Part shown: in pieces, positions 16,371 through 24,458 of the stretch
Numbering within the stretch: the first letter of the stretch is position 1
Layout of the letters: the number at the start of each line of letters is the position of its first letter
Assembly: GCA_039802005.1 (NCBI GenBank)
Contig: JBDRVV010000010.1
Coordinates: 1 to 64,000 of the forward strand
Direction of reading: 5' to 3'
Length of the DNA stretch: 64,000 nt
Origin: a candidate division WOR-3 bacterium
GTDB lineage: Bacteria; Hydrothermota; Tepidihabitantia; SM23-42; JAOAFX01
The notes under the pieces: generated by a model
Told to the model about the DNA's origin: nothing
Database searches by the model: none
Seen by the model: only the letters and a program-made list of their open reading frames with translations
Made by a program: the position numbers and the translations under genes

Positions 16371-18176
16371 TTAAGGACGAGAAACAATCGGCGGTTTTGC
16401 TTTTTCTACTTTTCTCTGCACCAGTTCCATTTCTTCAATAAGAACTGAAGGCGCAACAATAGAAACAGGATATTCATCACCATAATCATCCCGATATACA
16501 GAATTGTATATATATTCCTTATCCCCAGTCGCAACTATATCTTTCAAAATCCCTGGCGTTATCTGGGAAAAGTCCAGACCTGTAATTAACTGTATAGAAC
16601 CAGTCTTAATATCAAGTTTATAGATATTTTCCGGAGGAGAAATCAATGGTGTTTGTTTTGTCCTTGCCTGATAAAATCTTATGTATCTCTCCATCGCATT
16701 CTGTGGAGTTGTAGTCTGTAATCTTGTAATGATAATCGCATAATCATTCCCATAGTCTCGTGCCAGTGTTTTTAATTTTTCTATGAGTTCTTTCTCATTT
16801 AATTTACGCTCAGAATTTATCACCAGATTACTGACAAATCCTATATATCTTGGACCATAGACTTCATCATAATACCTTGCATGGCCATTAGTTTCTCTTA
16901 TTTTATTTACCGGCGTTCTGCTCATTAAGAAATTTATCAGTTTACCATTTCTGACGAGTTCAACCTTTTCTGATTTTACACCCTGCTCATCTATTGAAAA
17001 ACCACCTATCAATGGTATACCATTATATTCTTTTAATTCTGGGTCATCATATACTGAAATGAATTCCGGTAATATACGCTTATTAAGGCGATTTGCAAAA
17101 ACACCAAAATTCGCTTTAGGAATATTTCTCTCAAGCATTTCACTTTCAATAACTGGCTGTCTCACACCACTTAAACCCTTACCAAGAACTTGAAACAACA
17201 ATTCACATGATGCCTGCCCGAGAAGTAAAACAGGACCCGAATAACTTTCTTCTTCACCCTTCGTGTTAACCGCCATCATTAATGTCTCTGCCCAGGCATC
17301 AATTGATTTTTCAATTGCAACAAAATCAAAATCTTCAAGACCCTTACTATAGAATCCATTGAAGTCTTCAATAATTTCGCCAGTCTTAGCCTGTGCCTTA
17401 GCCTTTACTTCAATACCCGCAATCATCTCCTGCCTTACATTCTTTGCCCCATCGCTATCTAAGAAATATTGATTACCGTATTTTAGTATCAACCTAACAT
17501 TTGATTCAAAAATTGATTTATAATTTTTTAAGATTTCTGAAAGTTTAACAACTTTTTCATTCAGTTTGTTTATATCATATTTAACAATTGGAACAGGCTC
17601 AATAAGCGAACAGGGTATGACCTTTGAAAAATCAGGGATTGTATCCGTGGTCTGTTTATTTTGATAGTAAGCTTTTTTACGAGCAAGTTTTTCGAGTGCC
17701 TTCTTGTATGTCCCATCTGTGACAAGCCATATCGCATGGCGCAAGGCAAAGTATTCATCTTCAATGGGTAAATCAGTTCTCTCCGCCTCAATTACTCTTG
17801 AACTACCTGTCTGACAGATAAAATTGCTATTATCCAGTTGATAATTTCCAACCCTCAAGTCTACAAATATCTCTCGTTTTCTTGATTCACCACTTGATAA
17901 CAATCCCCCAAATGATGCCTTTATTTCAATCTCTTTCCAATCCTTTACCCGGTATGCAATATAATATGGCTTTGCCTGATTCTCTAACTGTAATTCTGTA
18001 ATATTTCTCTTCATTTCATCCTGCAATGCCTGAAATAAAATTTTATTTTCGGTTATCCCCGATGAAAAAGAAACGAATGGTGTAATAAGCACAAATACCA
18101 GCATCCCAATCCCAACCACCTGACCAATCTTTTTTTTGACATTTGTCATTTGAAATTTGAAATTTATATTTCTCAC
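16371..18176 (-). CDS. Exported TldD/PmbA-like protein with a degenerate metal site (predicted pseudoenzyme)
   Basis: 601 aa from GTG 18176, 5 nt after AGGAGG. A signal peptide or anchor covers about residues 14-40 (IGQVVGIGMLVFVLITPFVS). The fold partner is the neighbour at 18186: shared blocks are NKRILPEFISVYDDPELKEYN, DEQGVKSEKVELVRNGKL and VSIVAPSVLIEEMELVQRK (each read in parts). At the place of the TldD HExxxH the sequence is ASCELLFQVLGKGLSGVRQ, so both His and the Glu position are lost, and the C-terminal Cys ligand seen in TldD is also absent (YRDDYGDEYPVS). It is therefore probably non-catalytic. In E. coli TldD pairs with the non-catalytic TldE/PmbA in a heterodimer; this gene and its neighbour may be an extracytoplasmic version. 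Confidence 0.8.
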   Translation of the reverse strand: MRNINFKFQMTNVKKKIGQVVGIGMLVFVLITPFVSFSSGITENKILFQALQDEMKRNITELQLENQAKPYYIAYRVKDWKEIEIKASFGGLLSSGESRKREIFVDLRVGNYQLDNSNFICQTGSSRVIEAERTDLPIEDEYFALRHAIWLVTDGTYKKALEKLARKKAYYQNKQTTDTIPDFSKVIPCSLIEPVPIVKYDINKLNEKVVKLSEILKNYKSIFESNVRLILKYGNQYFLDSDGAKNVRQEMIAGIEVKAKAQAKTGEIIEDFNGFYSKGLEDFDFVAIEKSIDAWAETLMMAVNTKGEEESYSGPVLLLGQASCELLFQVLGKGLSGVRQPVIESEMLERNIPKANFGVFANRLNKRILPEFISVYDDPELKEYNGIPLIGGFSIDEQGVKSEKVELVRNGKLINFLMSRTPVNKIRETNGHARYYDEVYGPRYIGFVSNLVINSERKLNEKELIEKLKTLARDYGNDYAIIITRLQTTTPQNAMERYIRFYQARTKQTPLISPPENIYKLDIKTGSIQLITGLDFSQITPGILKDIVATGDKEYIYNSVYRDDYGDEYPVSIVAPSVLIEEMELVQRKVEKAKPPIVSRP

Positions 18177-18185
18177 TTTTTCCTC

Positions 18186-19859
18186 CTATCTTGATGGTCC
18201 AGTAGGTGCGGGCAAGATCGGTGGCTTGTCCTGACCTTTTGCCTTTTTTTCTACCTCAATCTCTGAGACTAAAATTGATGGTGCGATTGCTGAGACCGGT
18301 ACCCATCCTGACTCTGCGCCACAGGTTCCATTAAAAATATCGTAATCATTACCGGTTAGAATAATCTTTGAAAGCGAAAGGAGTGGAGTCCCGACAATAT
18401 CAACACCCCTCACAACTTCATCCGGTCTGCCATCTACATAGACCCTTTTCACCAATAATGGAATTACCTTAAAGGTTTGTGGTCCTTCCCTGCCCGTTGT
18501 AGTAAAACCACCGGAAATATCATAAAAGATAAGACCATACGGTTTATTCTGTCTTTTACATTCATCAATCAATGCATTACGCAATTTTTCAAAAGAAATT
18601 TCATTACTTGATTTTACATACAGAATACCCTGTCGTGATACAACCTTCCTTCCATACTGTCTTCTACCATGCCCATTTGAAGAAGGAAAATTTGCGATTG
18701 GTGAACGGCTCATTAGAAAACCTTTTAATATACCATTCTCAACAATCACTGCCTTCTGTGCCTTTACCCCTTCATCATCAAATAGATAATGACCATTCAA
18801 ATCCCTATTATTAAATCGTTCCATCGTTGGGTCATCATATACTGATATAAACTCAGGCATTATTCTTTCATTCAATTTCTTTGTGAATGTCTGCCCCTCA
18901 AATTCGCTCTTTTGCCTGTGCCCCTCAATCCGATGCCCAAAGATTTCATGAAAAAATACACCACAGGCACGATTCATCAGTATCGCAGGGCCTGAATATG
19001 GTTCAACCATTGGTGCATTCTTTAATGCATACAGATTTTGAATCAAAGAATCAGCATAAATTCTTAAAGTCTGTTCATCAGGCATATCCTTTATATCTCT
19101 GACATAAACTGGATAACTAAGATAGAGTTCCATTCCATCATCAGCCATTGTCTCAGCATAGATATTTAGATAATAGCCAGATTTATTGTGGAGCAATTTT
19201 GTTCCATCTGTATTCACGAGATACTTGGTCAAAGAGTTTGTGCGAAGCGCAACACGAGAGTTGTATATCCATGGATAGTCTTTAAAAATGTTTGATAGTT
19301 TACGAAGTTTTCCTTTCCATAATTCTTTATCAAAACCGATTGTATCAATCTTACCATTATATACTGATTTCGGTGCAACACTGAAATCAGGTGATGTATC
19401 CGATTCCAAGACCTTTACCTGTCTTTCATTGAGAATTTTTATATATCTTTCCTGTGCAGACTTAAATTTTTTATCGGTCTCTGTCCAGAAGAACAATCGC
19501 AATGCCTCAGGGTTATCATCAATCGGAACTTCAACCGGTGAAGACCACCAATCATATTCTTCAGCACCCCTGATTTCATGGGTATTGTCAAGTTTATATG
19601 AACCGATTCGAACATCCACATCAAGATAGCGATGCTTCTGTTCATACTCTTCGGTTATTGCACCCAGTGCTGCTGAAATAAGTATCTGGTGCTCATCCAT
19701 GATCTCATATTGTAAAAAATAAAGTGGATAGGGCTTTTGCTTGTTAAGAATTCGGTAAGAACGATTTAATTCATTTAACATTGTATTAAGAACTACATTA
19801 TCGGCAAAGCCCACAACCAAAAATATCAGAATTAAAGAAACGATTATTTTCTTCATCAA
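18186..19859 (-). CDS. Exported TldD-like metallopeptidase (U62 family) with intact HExxxH
   Basis: 557 aa. Residues 1-20 (MMKKIIVSLILIFLVVGFAD) are a Sec signal peptide, unlike classical cytoplasmic TldD. The TldD metal motif is intact: FFHEIFGHRIEGHRQ (about residue 300), with a later Cys at the usual ligand place (NGTCGAESGWVPVSAIAPSI, about 510). TldD/TldE act on peptides such as microcin precursors and CcdA; the exported form has no known substrate. It is first in a two-gene transcript from the promoter at 19879-19906, with an AGGGGG ribosome site, and the pseudoenzyme follows after 9 nt. Confidence 0.85.
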   Translation of the reverse strand: MMKKIIVSLILIFLVVGFADNVVLNTMLNELNRSYRILNKQKPYPLYFLQYEIMDEHQILISAALGAITEEYEQKHRYLDVDVRIGSYKLDNTHEIRGAEEYDWWSSPVEVPIDDNPEALRLFFWTETDKKFKSAQERYIKILNERQVKVLESDTSPDFSVAPKSVYNGKIDTIGFDKELWKGKLRKLSNIFKDYPWIYNSRVALRTNSLTKYLVNTDGTKLLHNKSGYYLNIYAETMADDGMELYLSYPVYVRDIKDMPDEQTLRIYADSLIQNLYALKNAPMVEPYSGPAILMNRACGVFFHEIFGHRIEGHRQKSEFEGQTFTKKLNERIMPEFISVYDDPTMERFNNRDLNGHYLFDDEGVKAQKAVIVENGILKGFLMSRSPIANFPSSNGHGRRQYGRKVVSRQGILYVKSSNEISFEKLRNALIDECKRQNKPYGLIFYDISGGFTTTGREGPQTFKVIPLLVKRVYVDGRPDEVVRGVDIVGTPLLSLSKIILTGNDYDIFNGTCGAESGWVPVSAIAPSILVSEIEVEKKAKGQDKPPILPAPTGPSR

Positions 19860-19878
19860 AACCCCCTTAATGCATTAG

Positions 19879-19906
19879 ATTATAGACCAAATCTGGTTAA
19901 AGTCAA
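19879..19906 (-). promoter_or_regulatory. Promoter of the exported TldD-like pair
   Basis: Reverse strand: TTGACT (19906-19901), 16-nt spacer, TATAAT (19884-19879). A short leader with AGGGGG leads to ATG 19859. Confidence 0.75.
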
Positions 19907-20015
19907 GAATCCAAAAAAGTGATTAACTTCCTTAGTTTGTTTTATGATTGGAATTAAGGCGTAAGCCTTTTATTAAAAAATTACATTGCAACTGAAATTT
20001 TTCAACTTATGATTT

Positions 20016-20630
20016 TCAGGGAATTTCCAATAATTCAACAATATCTTCCGGACCTTCTACCTCGTGTATCTCCATCCCCTGCTCCTTTGCAGGCAAAAGA
20101 TCCACATAATATCGGTCGCCAACCATCAAGCATTCTTCCGGTCTCACATTTAATTCTTTAATCACAAGTTTGAAGATTTGGGGGTCAGGTTTTATAAGTC
20201 TAAAATTTTCGTAGGTGAAAATATAATCAAATAGATCCTCAATTCCCAGCGCCTTTAAAATCCTCTCAGTTTGAATTCTGTTGTTGTTGGTAAATACCGC
20301 AAGTTTATATTTTTCTTTCAGTTTTAATAAAATGTTTTTTAATACTTCATCTTTCTTTAAAAAATCACCCGCATTGAAAAATTTTATATTCTCCTTATGC
20401 CACTCTTCAATCGGAATTCCAAATGACAGAAGGGCAAGGGTGTAAGGCACTGCATAACCCTTTTCCTTTTTCATCTCCTCCCTGCGTTTTTCAAGAATCT
20501 CTTTTGCCTGTTCAATAGTGGATTTCTTTAATTTTGCGTATGTATAGTATGCTGCCTCGGCAAATTTTTGATAGACCTCATTACTGGTATAGAGGGTTCC
20601 ATCAAGGTCAAAAATAATTACTTTTAACAT
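20016..20630 (-). CDS. HAD-superfamily hydrolase
   Basis: 204 aa. Motif I is IFDLDGTLYTS (about 6-16), motif II AVFTNNNRIQ (about 115), motif III lies in KPDPQIFKLVI (Lys, about 150) and motif IV in VGDRYYVDLLPAKEQG (about 172). The helical cap between motif I and II is about 80 residues, as in phosphoglycolate phosphatases and YjjG-like nucleotidases. The product is a soluble phosphatase of unknown substrate. It lies 81 nt downstream of porB on the same strand, with a palindrome between them, so it may or may not belong to the por transcript. No ribosome site is obvious. Confidence 0.82.
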   Translation of the reverse strand: MLKVIIFDLDGTLYTSNEVYQKFAEAAYYTYAKLKKSTIEQAKEILEKRREEMKKEKGYAVPYTLALLSFGIPIEEWHKENIKFFNAGDFLKKDEVLKNILLKLKEKYKLAVFTNNNRIQTERILKALGIEDLFDYIFTYENFRLIKPDPQIFKLVIKELNVRPEECLMVGDRYYVDLLPAKEQGMEIHEVEGPEDIVELLEIP

Positions 20631-20660
20631 ATTTTACAGGCAGGAGATATTAAGGGAAAT

Positions 20661-20707
20661 AAGGGGATACCAGGGAAAAAATGTTAAACACCCTAAATAT
20701 CCCCTTA
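20661..20707. repeat. Inverted repeat between porB and the HAD gene
   Basis: AAGGGGATA (20661-20669) pairs with TATCCCCTT (20698-20706), and GGG inside pairs with CCC nearer the loop. No clean T-run follows the stem on the reverse strand. It may act as a weak terminator or mRNA-stabilising hairpin after the por operon; its C/G runs recall the repeat at 636-683. Confidence 0.45.
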
Positions 20708-20711
20708 CTCT

Positions 20712-21632
20712 TTATTCCGCTGTTCGCTTTTGTAGTCTTTCCCAGATTCTATCTACTTCTGCCTGAAATTCTTTTATTGGTGTTTGGTCTTTTAGTTTGA
20801 ATAGATGGGTGAATCTACCCTGAATTTTTAAGAATTCTTCAACCGGTTTTTTCTCTTTCGGTTTTACTGTGATTCTATATTTTCCATTTTCGTATTCATA
20901 CAAAGGCCAGACACAGGTCTCTACAGCAAGTCTCGTGATTGCTACTGTCTTTTCCGGGGGATAAGCCCAACCTAGCCTGCAGGGTGAAAATACATTGATA
21001 AACGAAGGACCATCCACATCGAGTGCCTTTCGAACTTTTGTCGCCAGGTCATTCCAGTAACCAATCGTTGCCTGGGCAGCATAGGCTGGTTCATGGGCAA
21101 TAATAATTTCGGTCAGATTCTTACGCGGTTGTAATTTACCAGGGATTACCGTTCCTGCAGGGGATGTTGTAGTATGTGCACCATAAGGGGTTGCCGATGA
21201 ACGCTGGATTCCGGTATTCATATAGGCTTCATTGTTGTAGCATACATATAAAACCTTGTGTCTTCTCTCAATCATCCCGGATAGCGATTGTAGCCCGATG
21301 TCGTAAGTTCCACCATCACCCCCAAAGGCAATGAATCTTAAATCCTTATCTATTTTGCCTTTCTTTTTTAATGCCTTATATGCCGCTTCAACACCGGACA
21401 TTGTTGCTGCTACATTTTCAAAGGCATTATGAATATACGGCACATTCCAGGCAGAATAAGGAAAGATTGTAGAAATAACCTCAAGACAGCCGGTCGCGGC
21501 ACCAACGACTACCGGATATTGAGCCGCAAGCAATACCTGTCTTGCAACAATCGTTGCCCCACAACCCGCACAGGCGCGGTGGCCACCGAGAAATTTCTCT
21601 CCCTGTTGAACAAGTTCTTTTAATGTCGCCAT
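20712..21632 (-). CDS. porB: Pyruvate-type ferredoxin oxidoreductase, beta subunit (TPP-binding)
   Basis: 306 aa. The beta subunit holds thiamine diphosphate and one [4Fe-4S] cluster; the enzyme makes acetyl-CoA, CO2 and reduced ferredoxin from pyruvate. CAGCGATIVARQVL (about 21-34) gives cluster Cys, FGGDGGTYDIGLQSLSG (about 106-122) is the TPP/Mg motif, CYNNEAYMNTGIQRSSATPY and THTTTSPAG-type sequence (here GAHTTTSPAG, about 150) are typical of PorB, and a later Cys is in NVFSPCRLGWAYPP. The start overlaps the end of porA at one base. Substrate assignment to pyruvate rests on family resemblance. Confidence 0.93.
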   Translation of the reverse strand: MATLKELVQQGEKFLGGHRACAGCGATIVARQVLLAAQYPVVVGAATGCLEVISTIFPYSAWNVPYIHNAFENVAATMSGVEAAYKALKKKGKIDKDLRFIAFGGDGGTYDIGLQSLSGMIERRHKVLYVCYNNEAYMNTGIQRSSATPYGAHTTTSPAGTVIPGKLQPRKNLTEIIIAHEPAYAAQATIGYWNDLATKVRKALDVDGPSFINVFSPCRLGWAYPPEKTVAITRLAVETCVWPLYEYENGKYRITVKPKEKKPVEEFLKIQGRFTHLFKLKDQTPIKEFQAEVDRIWERLQKRTAE

Positions 21633-22804
21633 TATTCCCCCCTTACTCCGTAATACACAATATCTTTATCAATTCTGCCGGTATCTTTAATCTTCAACAA
21701 TTGTTCAAAAACTTCCTCAATCTCTTCAATGCTGATATCTCTACCACCAAGTCCATAGATATAATTTTTCATCAACGGTTTTTTAGCTGATTCATAAAGG
21801 ATTGACCGGCAATCATTATATAGATGACCACCCAATGTAGAAAGTGTATCAGCACGGTCCATTACGCCAAGCACTTTGACCTTCATAATAGCATTCAACA
21901 TTGCTTCTTTGGGGAATGGCCTGTAAATCCGACAACGAATCAAACCAACCTTCTTACCCTTCTCGCGCATTCTATCCACCGCAACCTTACCTGTTCCACC
22001 AGTAGAGCCCATCGCAAGAATTGCAACCTCCGCATCTTCCATTTTATATTCATCAACGATCGGATAATATCTACCGAATGTATCACCAAATTCTTTCTGG
22101 ACTTTTTCAATTATTGGCAGGCAATTATTCATTGCCTCTATTTCCTGACGTTTATGTTCAAAATAGTAATCCTGAAGGTCGAGCATACCCAGGGTTATAG
22201 GATTGTCTACATCTAAAAGATTGTTTACAACCTTCCTTTCACCAAGCCATTTTGGTACCTTTTCATCATCAATCAATTCTATCCTTTCCATACCATGGCT
22301 GATGATAAAACCATCGGTTGTAACCATTGCTGGAAGCATAATCTCTTCTGCCATTTTTACTGCCATTATTGTAGTATCATACGCCTCCTGTGTATTTTCG
22401 GTAAATATCTGGAGCCATCCAGAATCCCGTGAGGCGAGTGAATCGGAATGATCACAATGGATATTTATTGGACTTGATAAAGCACGATTAACAAGACAGA
22501 TTACTATGGGTAATCTCAAGCCTGCTGCAATGAACAAAATCTCATGCATCAAGGCAAGTCCCTGGGAAGAAGTTGAGGTCATCACCCGTGCACCCGCAGC
22601 CGAGGCACCTACACAGGCGCTCAGTGCCGAGTGTTCGCTTTCTGCTGGAACGAACTCGGTTGTGACCTGACCATCAGCAACAAATGAAGCAAATAATTGA
22701 ACAACCTCGGTTGCGGGTGTGATTGGATACGCAGCGACAACATCCGGATTTATCTGTCGCATTGCCTCTGCCATTGCCTCATTGCCAGTCCTTGCAACAA
22801 TCAT
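21632..22804 (-). CDS. porA: Pyruvate-type ferredoxin oxidoreductase, alpha subunit
   Basis: 390 aa. It opens with RTGNEAMAEAMRQINPDVVA and then YPITPATEVVQ (about 25), the domain I signature of PorA, and EFVPAESEHSALSACVGAS (about 50-68) supplies residues that meet the TPP of PorB. TSSQGLALMHEILFIAAGLR (about 79) and the C-terminal domain II (AILAMGSTGGTGKVAVDRM, about 257) follow the expected order. The ATG overlaps the porD stop by 4 nt. It is cytoplasmic and works with the other three subunits. Confidence 0.93.
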   Translation of the reverse strand: MIVARTGNEAMAEAMRQINPDVVAAYPITPATEVVQLFASFVADGQVTTEFVPAESEHSALSACVGASAAGARVMTSTSSQGLALMHEILFIAAGLRLPIVICLVNRALSSPINIHCDHSDSLASRDSGWLQIFTENTQEAYDTTIMAVKMAEEIMLPAMVTTDGFIISHGMERIELIDDEKVPKWLGERKVVNNLLDVDNPITLGMLDLQDYYFEHKRQEIEAMNNCLPIIEKVQKEFGDTFGRYYPIVDEYKMEDAEVAILAMGSTGGTGKVAVDRMREKGKKVGLIRCRIYRPFPKEAMLNAIMKVKVLGVMDRADTLSTLGGHLYNDCRSILYESAKKPLMKNYIYGLGGRDISIEEIEEVFEQLLKIKDTGRIDKDIVYYGVRGE

Positions 22805-23091
22805 TTTTCCTCCCTTACCATTGTAATCGCCTTAATTTTGGGTGGACATTCCTCGGCACATATTCCGCAACCCTTGCAATATTTGTAATCAATTCCCTGG
22901 ACCTTTCCATCTTTAATAATAATTGCTGAATCCGGACAGTATATCCAGCAGATAAGACAGTGCGTGCATTTTTTCTCATCCCAGATTGGCTTATCGCTCC
23001 GCCAATCACCTGTTTCAAATTCCTTGCTTGAGCCTGATTTCCAGGCAAGCCCTATTGGCAAATCTTTCCAGCCTTTCTTTTCTTTCTTCAT
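22801..23091 (-). CDS. porD: Pyruvate-type ferredoxin oxidoreductase, delta (ferredoxin) subunit
   Basis: 96 aa with two [4Fe-4S] motifs: CTHCLICWIYCPDS (about 42-55) and CKGCGICAEECPP (about 73-85). The spacing C-x2-C-x2-C-x3-C is standard in both. It carries electrons from PorB to external ferredoxin. N-terminal KKGWKDLPIGLAWKSGSSKEF is typical of PorD. AGGAGG lies 8 nt ahead of the ATG. The palindrome at 23106-23153 separates it from porC. Confidence 0.93.
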   Translation of the reverse strand: MKKEKKGWKDLPIGLAWKSGSSKEFETGDWRSDKPIWDEKKCTHCLICWIYCPDSAIIIKDGKVQGIDYKYCKGCGICAEECPPKIKAITMVREEK

Positions 23092-23105
23092 TATTTTAAC
23101 CTCCT

Positions 23106-23153
23106 ACCCTCTCCTTAGTCCTCTCCCTTTAAGGGATAGGGAAGGATGAGGGT
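23106..23153. repeat. Palindromic repeat inside the por operon
   Basis: An imperfect palindrome of about 48 nt: ACCCTC at one end and GAGGGT at the other, with the centre CTCCCTTTAAGGGATAGGG. It lies between the porC stop and the porD ribosome site. The centre resembles a widespread family of intergenic palindromes built on CCCTTTAAGGG. It could fold in the transcript and adjust porC versus porD-A-B mRNA levels. Confidence 0.55.
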
Positions 23154-23156
23154 GGT

Positions 23157-23735
23157 TCATTCTTTTACCTCCTCATAGGCACGAACTATTGCCTTAATAT
23201 TACCTTCCACAACATCTGGACGATTCGGAAATTTGTGTTCAAGCCTCTTCTTTACTGATTCAAGCATAGGTTCAAATTCAAGAAGTTTTGAGACTTTGAT
23301 TAATGCTCCCAACATTGGTGTATTGGGAATATCCCTTTTTAAGATCTCCTTTGCAATCTTACTTGCATCAACAACATAAACCTTAATCTTATCACTCTTT
23401 ATCTTCAATTGCTCCCTTATTTCCTTCGCTGTCTTCTGGGTATTAACCAGAATAATTCCTTCTGCCGATATTCCTTCAGTAACATCAATTGTTTCCATTA
23501 AAGTTGGATCCAAAACCACGACGATATTCGGATTTTTAATACCACAATGTTGAAGAATGGGTTCATCTGACAAACGGTTAAATGCAAATACCGGTGCCCC
23601 CATTCTTTCCGGACCATATTCAGGAAAAGCCTGAATATATTTTCCGGTCTCTACCGCTGCATCAGCAAAGAGCAGGGCAGCAGTCTTAGCACCCTGACCA
23701 CCCCGTCCATGCCATCTTATTTCAAGCATTGCCAT
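23157..23735 (-). CDS. porC: Pyruvate-type ferredoxin oxidoreductase, gamma subunit
   Basis: 192 aa. The N-terminus EIRWHGRGGQGAKTAALLFA (about 5-24) is the gamma-subunit signature. FPEYGPERMGAPVFAFNRLS (about 38-57) and VVVLDPTLMETIDVTEGI (about 72) follow the usual order; this subunit binds CoA-side residues. First gene of the order porC-porD-porA-porB, with AAGGAG before its ATG and a promoter about 100 nt upstream. The long leader contains a hairpin (23771-23795). Confidence 0.93.
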   Translation of the reverse strand: MAMLEIRWHGRGGQGAKTAALLFADAAVETGKYIQAFPEYGPERMGAPVFAFNRLSDEPILQHCGIKNPNIVVVLDPTLMETIDVTEGISAEGIILVNTQKTAKEIREQLKIKSDKIKVYVVDASKIAKEILKRDIPNTPMLGALIKVSKLLEFEPMLESVKKRLEHKFPNRPDVVEGNIKAIVRAYEEVKE

Positions 23736-23770
23736 TATTCACTCCTTTTTAAAGTTAATTATAAAAAGTT

Positions 23771-23795
23771 ACCCTGCTAATTATTAAATCAGGGT
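23771..23795 (-). promoter_or_regulatory. Leader hairpin upstream of porC
   Basis: On the reverse strand ACCCTG pairs with CAGGGT around a 13-nt loop, and AACTTTTTAT follows. It sits in the roughly 95-nt leader between the promoter (23838-23865) and porC. The stem is short (6 bp), so attenuation is only a possibility. Confidence 0.35.
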
Positions 23796-23837
23796 CATAA
23801 ATGATCGTTCTTCTTTCAGTATATGCCTTTGTGATTT

Positions 23838-23865
23838 ATTATACTCAATTTTTAGTTTAAGTCAA
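23838..23865 (-). promoter_or_regulatory. Promoter of the por operon
   Basis: Reverse strand: TTGACT (23865-23860), 16-nt spacer, TATAAT (23843-23838). Confidence 0.75.
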
Positions 23866-23893
23866 TAAATTTATGTTATTAAATTGTACCCCC

Positions 23894-23921
23894 TTGAAAA
23901 TATGGGGAAATCGGATATAAT
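23894..23921 (+). promoter_or_regulatory. Promoter of the barrel protein / thi4 / MFS genes
   Basis: TTGAAA (23894-23899), 16-nt spacer, TATAAT (23916-23921), then a short leader with AAGGAG before ATG 23941. Confidence 0.72.
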
Positions 23922-23940
23922 CTATGAAAAAGGAGAAAAA

Positions 23941-24456
23941 ATGAAAAAATTTATTGTCTTTATTCTTCTTGTTATAATTTTCGCCCAGGCAAAGGGTATT
24001 AAAAGACAATTTTCTGTTCTTGAACTTGCTCCTAAGGCCAGTCTTTATATTAGCAATGATGCCTATTTTGGAATCGGCGGTGAATGTGTTATTAATCCCA
24101 TTAGACAGGTCGGCATAAGAATGACTTTTGCCGAGGTCGTTTTTGGCAATGGAACCCGATTTTATTTCAATTCCGAAGGTTGGGAGCCGAGTGGACTTTC
24201 TCTTGATGGTTTATTTTATATCCCGATGACCGAAATTGAACCCTATGTCCACGGTGGTTTGGGATTTTCAATTTATGACCCCCCTGGCCAGGCAGATACT
24301 CACACATCTTTTTCATTCCGATTTGGCATGGGGCTTAATTACTCATTAAATCCAAAAACAAAGATATTTGTTGAACCAGGCATTATTATCTATGATGCAG
24401 GTGATACCGAAACTATGTTCAGACTCTCATTTGGTGCAAGATTCGGGGTTTTATAA
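23941..24456 (+). CDS. Small outer-membrane beta-barrel-like protein
   Basis: 171 aa from ATG 23941, with AAGGAG 6 nt upstream. Signal peptide [18 protein letters not shown] (about 2-19). The mature part alternates hydrophobic and polar residues with Gly and aromatic residues at strand ends ([66 protein letters not shown]). The terminal strand ends in a hydrophobic residue pattern typical of barrels inserted by Bam. It looks like an 8-stranded OmpA/OmpW-type barrel. Function unknown. It is first in a transcript with thi4. Confidence 0.7.
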   Translation: MKKFIVFILLVIIFAQAKGIKRQFSVLELAPKASLYISNDAYFGIGGECVINPIRQVGIRMTFAEVVFGNGTRFYFNSEGWEPSGLSLDGLFYIPMTEIEPYVHGGLGFSIYDPPGQADTHTSFSFRFGMGLNYSLNPKTKIFVEPGIIIYDAGDTETMFRLSFGARFGVL

Positions 24457-24458
24457 AT

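Noticed and set aside
20661-20707. Palindrome after porB considered as a classical terminator
   Set aside because: No T-run follows the stem on the reverse strand, so it is listed as a repeat.
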